A stretch of 64,000 nt of DNA from Membranipora membranacea (lineage: Eukaryota > Bryozoa > Gymnolaemata > Cheilostomatida > Membraniporidae), in the NCBI GenBank assembly GCA_914767715.1, contig OU612068.1:1798001-1862000 (forward strand). The letters run 5' to 3'. The notes beneath the pieces were generated by a model, which was given only the letters and a program-made list of their open reading frames with translations, ran no database searches and had not been told where the DNA came from. The position numbers and the translations under genes were made by a program. This document shows positions 1-11,079 of the stretch, piece by piece. How positions within the stretch are numbered: position 1 is the stretch's first letter; each line of letters begins with the position of its first letter.

Positions 1-294
1 TTTTTGCTGCTTTGTTTTCATACAATCAGAATTTATATTTTCAAGTACCTAATAATAAACAAATTTACAAATATTTCCAAATAAATTGTGAAATAGTAAA
101 GAAAATTAGGCGCGTCTTGAATATTTGCTGCATATTGTTATTGAGAGACAATGACATCTTAACTTTTTATAAATGATCTTTTAATTGATTGACAGGAAAA
201 TTTCTATGCACTTCAATGAAAAAAAGAGAAGCAAAGAAAATTTTGAAAAAGCAAAATTAAATACAATTTTTTAAAAAAGGAGCTTGTCAGAACC

Positions 295-1259
295 ATGCCT
301 GTAGAAGCAAGTTCCTTCCTTTTAACAAGCAGAGTGCCATTCAGTGTAGAGGAAACAGAGCTATATGAGCTCACTGAGTTGGCAGGAGTTACCATTGATC
401 CAAAAGTGTTCAAGTGAGTTGAGTTAAGCTCAAAGTCAAGTCAAGGAGTAAAAAACTCCTTGGTGGTTGAGTGTTTGTTTACCAAGTCCAACTCCAAGGC
501 AAGGAGAGGTGTAAAAAGTAACACAAAATCTAACCTACAACAGGCCCAGGGCATTGGCCCCTGGGACTAACACGCATTTAGCAAAGTAAAGGCATGTTCC
601 CTACAAAGTACAATATATTGTAAATGAATAGTAGGTTGTAGAATAGATTCCTTACCTCAGATGAGGTAGCACATCCTAATGATTTGTCGAAGAAATCGGT
701 TTAGATTAGATAGTCCTACAGCTGAACTACCTAAATAAAGCACAAACCATTATTTTAATTTATACCTATGAATTGAATTGTCAATGCTTGAAACAAATAT
801 ACAGGTTGCTAGGAAAATGATAATATAGAAGCACACTTTTCTTCCTGAGGGGTGTAGGTAGCTCTCTCACTGTTTCTCCTTTTACTCGAGTCCTCTCCGA
901 TGTAAACATGTCTTCTTTGCCGTAGTTGTCTACATCTCTTCTATTTGTTGCCTAGCTAATTGCTTCATTTAGGCGCACACTCCAACATCCTAGATTTTGG
1001 CGACAATACATCTACATTGTTAGTTAACCAACCAATGAAAATTTTCAAAAAGAACAGGTTTGAGGATTGTAATACCTACAAACTGGTATCTATAATGTAG
1101 ATCAATATGCTTGATATACTTACCTCATTTTACAGAATAATCCTGAACCTGCTGAAGTTAAATGTACAGCCGAAGGCCATCGTGGATATGCTGAAGAAAA
1201 TGTGTCATGAGTCACTCAAAGCCCAGAAAAGCAGAGCTAGTTCATCAAAACCAGCTTAA
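295..1259 (+). CDS. MZT2: MOZART2 (mitotic-spindle organizing protein 2) homologue
   Basis: Two coding exons, 295-413 and 1136-1259, joined across a GTGAGT...TTACAG intron; the join is in frame and gives 80 residues. MZT2 is a small gamma-tubulin ring complex subunit that acts at centrosomes and spindle poles. The diagnostic family core is visible across the splice junction: VTIDPKVFK followed by IILNLLKLNVQPKAIVDMLK, matching the IDPDVFK / LLKLNVAPLAVFQMLK core of vertebrate MZT2. The protein ends soon after this helical core with a basic, Ser-rich tail (KAQKSRASSSKPA), whereas vertebrate MZT2 has a long disordered tail (about 158 residues in human). The ATG at 295 is the first that keeps the core in frame. 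The neighbouring Rab gene is convergent. The identification rests on the remembered family motif, which is distinctive. Confidence 0.88.
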
Positions 1260-2170
1260 CGAAAACTGGACGACGGTGATTTTGGTAATGCAGCTCATAT
1301 AATTCGAAGCTCAGCGTTTGCGAAATTGTGGATAATCTGTTGATTTGATACCTCAACCCTCGTTATTGTCGGACAAACAGATGTTAAGTCTGACCAAAGT
1401 AGGTTTAAGTTTTTAATGACTATTGAGTCATTTTATGACACATCATTTTGTACATTTAACAAAATGTAACTATTTTCAAGTGTTTTTTTTTCTTTTTCCT
1501 ATGATAAGGAATAAGTTACTAAATTTTATTACATAGCTTCTTATGTATGTCTATATTTAAGTTATATACATAGACATCCTGTCGCAATCCATTTTTACTA
1601 CACACACAGCTGCTTATGTAGGCTTAGCCGCCTACGTCTCATTTTTTTTCATTGTTGTAGATATTGGTCACAATCAATTTTCTTTCATTCTTTTGCAGAT
1701 AAAACCATTTATCTGTTCTTTTCAATTCAATTCAATTCATCCTCTATTTATCAGTTTTTTAGGTAATCTTTTATACCTATTTGTTTATTTTTATCAACAA
1801 AAATAACTTATATACAAAATAAATATGTATGGCATTTAAGATGATATCAACTGTATAGCAAGATTAATGCTCAGTAGTGCTCTAGCCTGTTTGATAAACT
1901 ATAAGGCGACATATTTGCTTGTACAGTTTGAGTTGAAATTACCTGGATTCAGAGCTTTAACATCTTGGTTTGCAGTTGTCTGCTCACAATAAGTAATTAG
2001 ACAACTACTGATGTGAAATAAATTTAGGCAATAATAAGCCAACATAGTAATTTTCAAACTTTACTGCAGACTGAATAAGATAGATACAAATTTTATGTTA
2101 AGTGGTTGACATGACTGTAACATGGTATAAAACTAGAAGTTGGGGCATATGTACATCTAAATTAATTTTG
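1260..2170. other. Intergenic, between two convergent 3' ends
   Basis: AT-rich sequence between the stop of the MZT2 homologue and the stop of the minus-strand Rab-like gene. It must hold both 3' UTRs. AATAAA-type strings occur (for example near 1818). No coding signal seen. Confidence 0.6.
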
Positions 2171-4512
2171 TTAACAAAGGTTTTGGCAGAAGCTTTTCTT
2201 TTCCTTTTCTTCCTCAACGGCAGGTTGTAACTTGATACTCCCACTTCCACTGAACAGTGCCCAGTTGTTATTTGGATCGCCTTGTTTCGAGCTTCTTTTG
2301 TGTTCAATAAGATTTATGAGATGGTCGAATGTATCTTCAATTGTCTCTTGTTTTTGACAGTCGACCTCTCTGTAGACTAAGCCAAGATTTCTTGCAGCCA
2401 TCAGGCAGTCAGGCTGACTTTTAAGATTTTGCACAAATTGATTTGAATGTCTTTGGTCGCCTTTGGTACCAACCAGGATGGTTGCTGGAAAAGAATGCTC
2501 ACAGTGGGACTTCAGCTTGTCATACCTGTAATCAAAAGGAGTGGCAATGTCAATCTACCTGTGTCTAACCTTCCCATTCAAATTCCTGATTTGAGTTTTT
2601 AGGTTAAAACTTACACTATATCGATTACAGCGTCTCTGGCGCTGCAGGAAGAGCAAAAGTATATCTGCCATGCATGTAATTGCTTTAGTTGGTATTGCAA
2701 TATAAATTTAGCATTATGTAACAAAGGTGACAAAAAGCAGCTTGTATGATCGACCGAAGGCCATGCTTACATCTGCTTGCTCACCTGGTAAGAGACAAAG
2801 GAAATTATAGAAAATAATTTTGTGTTGTTCTCTGTCTCCCTGGGACAGAATAATCCGAGAGGTCGGTATGTTTACTCTCTATCAATAAACTTAAACTTTC
2901 AAATCTTAATATAACCAATTAGGGTGTAACTATTATTATGCAATGCATCTGAATTACCTAACAGTCATGCATTTACCTACTTGAATCCAAATCATCTCAC
3001 TGATTCAGGCTAATTCAGTCTAAATCAGCTGATTTTACCTCAGACAGGTCAGAGTAACCGGTCAGATATAAATACATACCATTCTTTTAGGTCGGCAAAC
3101 GACTCCTCATTCGTTATGTCAAAACACAAAAGGCATCCATGAGCACCTCTATAATAGTTCTGGGTTATACTGTCATATCTCTCTTGTCCTGTAACGGAAA
3201 ATCAAGAGTATCAAGCATTAGCGATGGCAGGTACATGGATTGCTACGAGCCCAGCATTGCTGTTAACAAAACTGGAATACTGAATTTGGTTTTTTCCAAA
3301 GACCAGTTCACCCTGACCTCCTAGTTCATTTTTTTGGTTCATTTGCTCAAACACAAATTTACTGGGTGATTATGTCGCACTATGCAAGGTCAAAACTACG
3401 TATGGCACTTCAACACGCGAACAACCAGATGGTCACTAGATCAGAGATGGGCGTCAGCATCATAGCAAATTGACCAGGAAAGAATAATTATATCGTATGC
3501 AGTGTGGTGACAAAAGCTTACATGCCATACGTAAGTTAGTATGTTCTGTATGAACAATTCTTATCTTGGTCATGAGAGTTATCACATTGGAGTCTATAAT
3601 AATCATTATAGTCATAATCTCCAATTTCATAACACCTACAAAGCTTTGTCTTGGTAAAAATAACTAAGTGATTGAGCTCAGCTAACATAGTACAGGCCAT
3701 GATGAGAGGTTGATTGTTTTTTATCTCTGTTGGCTGCATCAGAATATTCATGTTGGGCATTGTACTTCCTTGATTATCATACCTCAGATATATAGATATG
3801 AGTGATGCAAACTGGAGGTGGATGGTGAGCGTACATGGATAGAAAAAATCCCTCGCCAAAAGAAACTCATGTATTGTCAGCTTTTTTTTACCAAAAGTTT
3901 GGAGGCATCTTTGAGTAAGAAAGTGTTTGATCATTGTGTTAGCGTATGGGATGCACAGTAAAAAAGATTGATCTCAACAGGAATCCGTGGTGAAAACTAT
4001 GGGCACAGAGTAGTCTGAATGTTCAAACGGCTGCAATGCGAGTTAGTGGCATTGCATTATCAAACATATTAATGTAACACTCAGACTAGGTACAGACCAA
4101 TGAGATGAATGTCATATGTTGGCCGGAATTTCTCTGGTTTGATATGACGTACATCTAGGTATGTAATATCAGTTGGATATACCACCTGTTATTACCTGTC
4201 CACCTACGTCTTAGATTACTCAGTAGATCATATCAATGGATTAAACAATTCATAGTGCATATCGTCAGTCAACTCACCTGCTGTATCCCACAGTTTTACT
4301 TGTACCAGTTTCTGTCCTCGCTGTACTATCCTCATGGTTGTCTGTTCTTGATGTGTGAAGTTCTGGTCCAGAGTACCTTTAGCATAGCTGGCTATGAGTG
4401 TTGACTTGCCGATGCCTGCGTTACCCAATGTTATGATCTTATATTCAGATGTGTTAGATGGATCGCTGTTGACGGGCAGAGTAGAGATACTTTGCTGTCT
4501 ACCTCTCGACAT
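2171..4512 (-). CDS. Rab-family small GTPase with divergent motifs
   Basis: Three exons on the minus strand: 4278-4512, 3080-3188 and 2171-2525. All junctions are in frame and give 232 residues. After a 24-residue N-terminal extension comes P-loop GNAGIGKS (residues 30-37), then G3 WDTAGQE, the Rab-like stretch RYDSITQNYYRGAHG, and CLLCFDITNEESF. These identify a Ras-superfamily GTPase of Rab type, a membrane-traffic switch. Departures from the family: the G4 motif reads GTKGD where most Rabs have NKxD, the G5 region reads REVDCQ instead of an ETSAK-like string, and the switch I region lacks the usual IGVDF. The tail is lysine/glutamate-rich and ends FCQNLC, not a standard CC, CXC or CAAX prenylation end. 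I cannot assign a Rab subfamily. The long second intron (3189-4277) holds no further exon that I can see. Confidence 0.85.
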
Positions 4513-6083
4513 GTTTACTCCTGTGTCTGGTACCAGCTATAGATTGTCAGGTTGTCAACTCACACGTTTCTAGAATGCGATGGTGTGAAGGTCCTCGATT
4601 TGTTAGCCCGTTCTATTTACGAATAAGGCGATAACATCCAGGCTCTCTGTTATGCTCTATACCTTGGCCAGTGTCACTTGTTAATTGTAGGTTGCTGGTT
4701 CCCTATACCATTTAAAAAAGGATGTAAACACTTTATTTTGGTTTTTTCAAAGTAAAATACAATGTTCACTACAATGTAAGTGCACCAAGCAACTGAATGA
4801 TTTATTTCCGCAGGCAAAGCACTTTATATTCTTACATGCATTTGTGAAAGAAATAAAAGAAATATCAAACTGAACGATTAGCTGATTCACAAGCAGAATT
4901 CCCAGAGCACAGCGTGGAGAAAGCGAGCATGTGACTACGCTATACCAAAGATAACTGAGTATATTATTTTCAAATTACAGGTATAGACCATGAAAGTTAA
5001 GCAGCTATTGGGTAATATTTGATAACAGCATTGTAAATCTAGAACCAACAGCGAATCAGCGATCAGTTGTCAGTCCGGCTCGCTCTCAGTCTATAAATAA
5101 TTTCATCCATTGTTTGCAATTAGAACTAAGTTATGCCTTATCTTTGCTTATCAAGTTTCACTTGTTTTGACATGAATAGCTTGGTTGTAATGGTGCAAAC
5201 ATCTTATGTCACCCAGAGGTCAATACCTTTCTATCAGAATGACCTACCTATTCCCTCCTTTGCCTGCCTCCCTCCCTGACAGGCAGCAGCTCACCTACCA
5301 CAAGCGCCACCCACTTTCCTCTTTGTCTCAGAGCACCTGTTACTGGCAGCTGGTTAGAGAAGTCTTTTGGGATGCTCAAATGATTACGGTTGCTGCTGTT
5401 GTGATGGCTTACCGCTTAAAATGCTATATTAGATCACATGTTCTAATGAGCTTGGTCTATAAGTGATCTTGTGACACTGAAAATTGATCATGTTGAAACA
5501 GCTTCTTTGTCTGCATGCATTATACATTTAGAAAAGAACTTTACAACTCCCACTAAGTTTATTGAATGGGATATATGCATCAATTGAACTAAGAAAAAAA
5601 TAGGGATGTTTGTTTTATTACTCAGCATTCAGGCCGTGAGTGCTGGTGAAGGGAAAATCCAATAAACTTTCTCTTTCCAAAATGAAACTGGTACCAGGCT
5701 CATGATCAACACTCATTGGTTATTCCATCTCCCTATTTTTCACCAATGATTTAAGTTTTTCCCACCAAAGCTGCAGCAGACGACTTTGAGTAGCATGTGC
5801 CAACAAAGTATAGAAAGAACAATGAACCAGTAGAGCATCAATGCGCTAATATATAAATATATAATATTATGTATTATTTGTATAATGTATTGCAATATGG
5901 TAATATTTTCAAATTTTGAGTGATTGTTGCTTGTATGATTGTCTGCCTCGGTTTTACCATTCACAAATCTATGATGTAAAACACGTAGTAACATGCACCT
6001 TGTAACTATGGGTCTGACTGAACATAGATCAAAACTTCAGATTAAGCCGGAATGGGTTAAATTATAGACACATTTCTTAAGTA
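4513..6083. other. Intergenic region upstream of the Rab-like and CAP genes
   Basis: Head-to-head promoter interval between the minus-strand Rab-like gene and the plus-strand CAP gene. Short open frames occur but none carries a family motif. No TATA box or other element can be supported. Confidence 0.5.
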
Positions 6084-9000
6084 ATGGGTGTAGCTGAGTC
6101 TGCTTATGCAGTCGATGGAATTGGTACGATCTTCAAAACCGACTGTGAGAAGTGTTGCTGTGCCACACGCTATTATAGAATATCACAGAGCACACGACGA
6201 GATCAGTGGACTTCGTAAGTGTTTTATTACGGTGCTCGGCGTAGATTAAATAGATTACAAAGAAATTAGGCGACTGAATCCTCTAGGTACACTGCTATAG
6301 GCCGGTGGTGACTGAATCCTCTAGGTACACTGCTATAGGCCGGTGGTGACTGAATCCTCTAGGTACACTGCTATAGGCCGGTGGTGACTTTCAAATAGGA
6401 GCTAGAAGACCCTGGATATGACATGATGGTTCTATACTCCACTAGACAACATTCAGACAGGATGTCCTGTAATAAAACAAACAAGAGTACAAGGTCCCCT
6501 TGTACTTATATATGTGATAAAATTAAAAAGTCAGTTGATAGAAAAAAAGGAAACTAGAAAATATATGAATAATATATGTTGTACTATGTATTTTGTTTGC
6601 ACCGCCAATATAGCGAGAGATGAGACAAATTGAGGCTATTTTGAGATTGCCACATAGAAACTGGTATGAATGCGGATAACAAAAGTTGGTCCTCATTCCG
6701 ACCATCAGGATATTTCACCTCAAGTCAAGAAGCAATGGAAGAAATGAACTGTACCATTCAGGTATAATTGTTGATCTTACTAAGTACTTTTTTTTGTTTT
6801 GTTAACTACTTCAAAAAATTTGTTGGCTGGCCTTCCATCTTGCTCATTTGAGTTTCCCTCATTTTTAGTTTTGCGATGGGTGCTTTGCATGCACATAACA
6901 GGCTGCGACAGAAGCATGGCTCACCTCCAATCAGCCTCAACATGAGAATGTGTAAGATGGCTGCCTCTCAGGCTAGATTCCTGGCTGACAACGAACTGTT
7001 TGAGCATAGTGAGAAAGAGGAGAGGAGACATGCGGAGTAAGTGATGACTATCAAGTATATATTGCAATTATAACAGAGGCTCACAGCAGCCACCACAGAA
7101 TGATAGTCTTCATGTAACCTGACTAGAATGTATGCTGCTTGGGACAATCGAACAAGTCAACTCTGGGTGTTTTTTTTCTATTTGTCATCTTCTCAAATGG
7201 TGCGTTGCCATACTCCATTGGCATGTGGAATTCCCAACTTATCAGCAATCTCGCCCTTTTTTTAAAACTTTGCGCTAATAGTTTTATGATTATTGAAACA
7301 GCCTCCTGACAACAAATGGAAGAGTAAGCATAGTCTATAGATTTTTTCTGATTTGTGAGAATCTCGAGCTGAGTCATTGCGCTGTCCAATTTTTCAATCA
7401 CTTTGCATGTCAGGGACATATGGCACCTCATGACACAAACCAAGATTATGTGCTTAAAAACAATGTGTTTTATTGTGCTGTAATAATCATAAAACAGGGT
7501 CAAGAAAAAGAGATTTAGAATAAATTCATCAGCTGCTGTCCCTGGAGATGAAACTGCTGTGTTGCCAATAATCATGCAGATGTTATACAATGTTACACTA
7601 CCATGACAATTTTATAATAAGTCAAGGCCAATATCCTCTCTGTATTTCCAATGAAACAACCCAGTGCATTGGTACTGCGCTTGTCTCTAATATTATGTAA
7701 TGCCTGAAACCAAGGAGCCAAACACCATAGTGTACCAACAAATGGTGCAATGAGCTCCAGTATTTGTTGATTTTTTGTGTTTAATGACACCTGTTCCCTA
7801 CCAGCTCCCTTCCTAGTCAGCAAGAAAAGGTCACTGAATTATATTTTGACTCTTCATATTTCTACTCCATCACAGTATAAGACACCGCCTAATCAGCTAC
7901 ATAACTGGGTAAACTGATATTCTCTTCATTCTGTTGTCTTGTATTGTGTTGTATATGTGTTAGAAATGATATTGAAAATATTACGTTGGGAGTCTAGAAA
8001 GTAAATTAAATCTGTAACTGTAAAGAAATCTCTCAAGTTTTACAAAAACACACAAAATCAGACATGAATCTATCTTTCAGCGGTTATTGTGGAGAGAATT
8101 TAGCAGAGTCGATAGTGTGGCATGATGATTACAAGAGACCAAGCGGTGAGGAGGTCTCCCTTATGTGGTATAATGAAGGCAAGGATTACAATTACGAGGC
8201 CGCCCAGTTTGATCCAGATGCAGGTATATAAAGTTATGTCTCCAGCACCCAATAGCCCGTCTTGAAGGGGTACTATACGGCTATAAGGTTTGAAACTGGG
8301 ACCCAATAAATTATTTCACTTTGATTTTTTTCATCTGGTTCTCAAAACGTATGAGGTTGTCTAAGAATTTGCCTATAGCTATGACCAAAAGCATCCGCAA
8401 AGTAAGTCCCAAAAAGACTATCAATAACACATCCTAGCATCACGTCTATAATTCATATATCGCTGGTCAGTTTTAAAATTATCCAGGGCAATTCAAAGAC
8501 CAAAAGCTCAAAGCAAAATTTAGATTTAGGGTTCCATTTTTCTGGCCAAGTATTTGCCTTTTAAATGGAAAAAAACTGAATTACAAGTTGTGAACTTACC
8601 ACAAACTCAATACATATCCACTAGTAAAACACCCCCAGTGATAGTGAGGTACCTTCCTTGCCATGGTAAAACTGAGGGCACACATGATTATTAGAATAAT
8701 GTACTGATGGAACAATAAAGGTGTATGATAGATAGAGATGGAACGCAATAATAACTAAATGTGTATTTCCAGCCCAGTTTACGCAGGCTGTGTGGAAAAA
8801 GACTCGTATGTTTGGGATTGGCTTTGCTGAATACGAACCAACCGACGGTACGGGATTCGTAAAGACTGTGGTGGTAGCAAACTATTTCCCCTGTGGTAAT
8901 ATTCAGGGTAAATTTAAAGACAATGTTCTCGAACCCAGTGATAAATCAGGCGGTATAGGAGATAAACAGAGCACAATACAACGAAAGATCAACCAATATC

Positions 9001-9104
9001 AAAAGAAAAAGGAAAGGATCGCGAAGAAGCCAGCTGTTTTAGGAGGAGGGAGAAAAAAGAACGGTCCTGGAAATCTCGGTCTTTCGACTTCTATGATTTC
9101 ATAA
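6084..9104 (+). CDS. GAPR-1/GLIPR2-like CAP (SCP/TAPS) domain protein
   Basis: Four exons: a candidate first exon 6084-6214, then 6869-7036, 8081-8223 and 8773-9104; all phases fit and give 257 residues. If translation instead began at the ATG at 6876 the product would be 211 residues, but the residues just before it (SFAM, then GALHAHNRLRQKHG) align with the first CAP helix, so an upstream exon is expected. CAP signatures: HAHNRLRQKHGSPP, GYCGENLAES, LMWYNEGKDYNY, FTQAVWKKT and VVVANYFPCGNI. The exon order and the absence of a signal peptide fit the intracellular GAPR-1 group, which associates with Golgi membranes. Oddities: the family HFTAMVW motif reads QFTQAVW, so the second conserved His is Gln; and a basic, low-complexity C-terminal extension of about 45 residues follows the domain. 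The first exon is the least certain part. Confidence 0.78.
6272..6385. repeat. 38-bp tandem repeat, three copies
   Basis: Three near-identical head-to-tail copies begin at 6272, 6310 and 6348; each starts GACTGAATCC and ends CCGGTGGT. The array lies in the first intron of the CAP gene model, about 60 bases after the candidate first-exon donor. Confidence 0.95.
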
Positions 9105-11079
9105 CATACGATTATGTATATCACACTTATTTTGATACTTGAGAGATATTTTTATTTATTAAAGAAATAACACGCTGTACATCGTCAAAATGGAGTATAG
9201 CCTACACCCTGTAACACTGTCACCTATCTCGTGATCTAGTGATCAGGGTGAAAATTGTCAAAAAGTAGAATATCCTACTTAATAAAACATGCATCGCCTC
9301 ATTTTCTCACCTTTCTCACATAGTTATCAGGGTTTAAACAGAGGAAAGAGAATTAAAATTATTTGGTTTAAGTAAAAACGAATGGCTAAAGGTGGAATCT
9401 GTCTGAGAACCCTAACCTCTTGTCAGGGTCCTGGAATGTACTATCAGTCAGTGCAAATAAGATTAAGTTTTGGTGACCGACATCGATTGGCCTTGGGAGA
9501 CATGACAGTCTATATGTTTGCCTGCAGATCCTAAATGCCGATCTCTTTCTTATCTTGATCCCCCGCTGACATATAAAGCTGCTAATGAGATATAAGCTGA
9601 CTCAATTAAGGCTCTCATCTGTTGCACTTAGATATTAACATAAGTATCACTGATATAGTGTACCAAGTGGTACAGAACTCTTCTGAAGCTTAGTGGCATC
9701 GATAGCCACACCCTCACCAAGATCTAGGGGTATAAAATGGTCACGATGTGTTGTGCTGAAGAACCTCTGTGCTCCTAAAGGCGCGCCAATATTTGACCGC
9801 TTTATCTAAAACAAATATTATCATAGTTACGCAGGCTATTCTGAAGGTTATCTATATAGGGCAATACCTCATGGTGGAAGCACGATAAAGGTATCTTTAT
9901 TGCGCGTTTTTGACTTGGCCTTGGGATATATATGTCTACTAAACTATGAAATGTGGAAAAACCGTTTTCTAAGAAGATAAAAACTCCACGAGCATGATTG
10001 GACTTAGTGACGCCGAAAAACCTTTCAAGAGGGGGCTCCAAAACTGCATATCTGATTGCGTTAGTTGTTTGCTTTTTGATACAGAGTGTTCACATGACAA
10101 GGGCCACTTCACATGTGTCATTATTAGTCATCTGAACAGCTCGGATTTATCTCCTTTTAATCAACAGTATAATGATAAGGTCATGGGTTCCGGCCATATT
10201 TTGGCTTGACTAAAAAGGTGTTATTCCCGCATCATTTCCTGGTTCCTGCCATTCAAAATAAATTTCCCGATCAACTTTGGTATCACGATAATGATGCTAT
10301 CGGCTACATAACATGGCCTTTAGGGAGTTATATCACTAGGTTGAATAATTCGGACACGTTAGAGGGCTCGTGTGAATATCACGCCAGCAACAGTTCATTG
10401 TTCTAGGCAGGTGGGGAGAGGAAAAGAGAGAGCTAGCTTATCTATTTAGTAGAGATAACGATCTATTATTCAAGGGACAAGGTAGTCAGGTTGAGCCTTA
10501 TACAAATCAACAATATTTGACCGCAATAACGTTGCTCGGATTCTCAGCTTTTTCCCCAGAACACAATAACAAGTCTTATGGTCTGACAAATTCCTGTTAT
10601 AAGATTTATAGGCATACTTACTCTATTCAGAGCTTGATCATTCATTATCTCAGGACCTCCGTTGATTGGCTGATAGTCTGTTTTCTGTGTTGTTGTGCCT
10701 TGTATGCCTCCTGTATGAATATTACATAACTTTGTCTAGCTCAGGAATCATAAATGAAAGCTAAATATTTGCACAAGTGAAGTTTGCAATATCTTAAGTT
10801 CGTTGTCCTACCGCATTCGATAAAGTTGGTTTTATATCGACCTAGTTTCAGCTCCCATAGGTTGGTATGTTGCATTTAAATTTAAAAACAACCTACTTGT
10901 TAACTTGTTATTGATCGTGCATTTAGAAATACCACACAATACAAACTGTATATACCGTGTGTAAAGAAAGCCTTCAGTTAAGTCCTTTTATTCCATTATG
11001 AATTATGTCTGACCGATTTGTACTATGTTTACTCCCTAAGCTGAGTTTTAAAAAATCCTTGCTCTCCTAATGCTTTCAG
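9105..11079. other. Intergenic region with unassigned open frames
   Basis: Region between the CAP gene and the 3' end of the axonemal gene. It includes an ATTAAA-type signal just after the CAP stop (about 9158), a TATAAA string near 9731 and several 60-80 codon open frames between 9800 and 10730 on both strands. None shows a recognisable family or linked splice sites, so I do not call a gene. On the minus strand an AATAAA lies near 10988 and probably ends the axonemal gene's transcript. Confidence 0.5.

Noticed and set aside
3536-3934. 132-codon minus-strand open frame
   Set aside because: It lies in the Rab-like gene's intron, has no motif, and is not needed by any splice phase.
7123-7823. 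Two adjacent minus-strand open frames (155 and 76 codons)
   Set aside because: They lie in a CAP-gene intron, are in different frames, and show no family motif; a decayed transposase cannot be excluded but is not supported.
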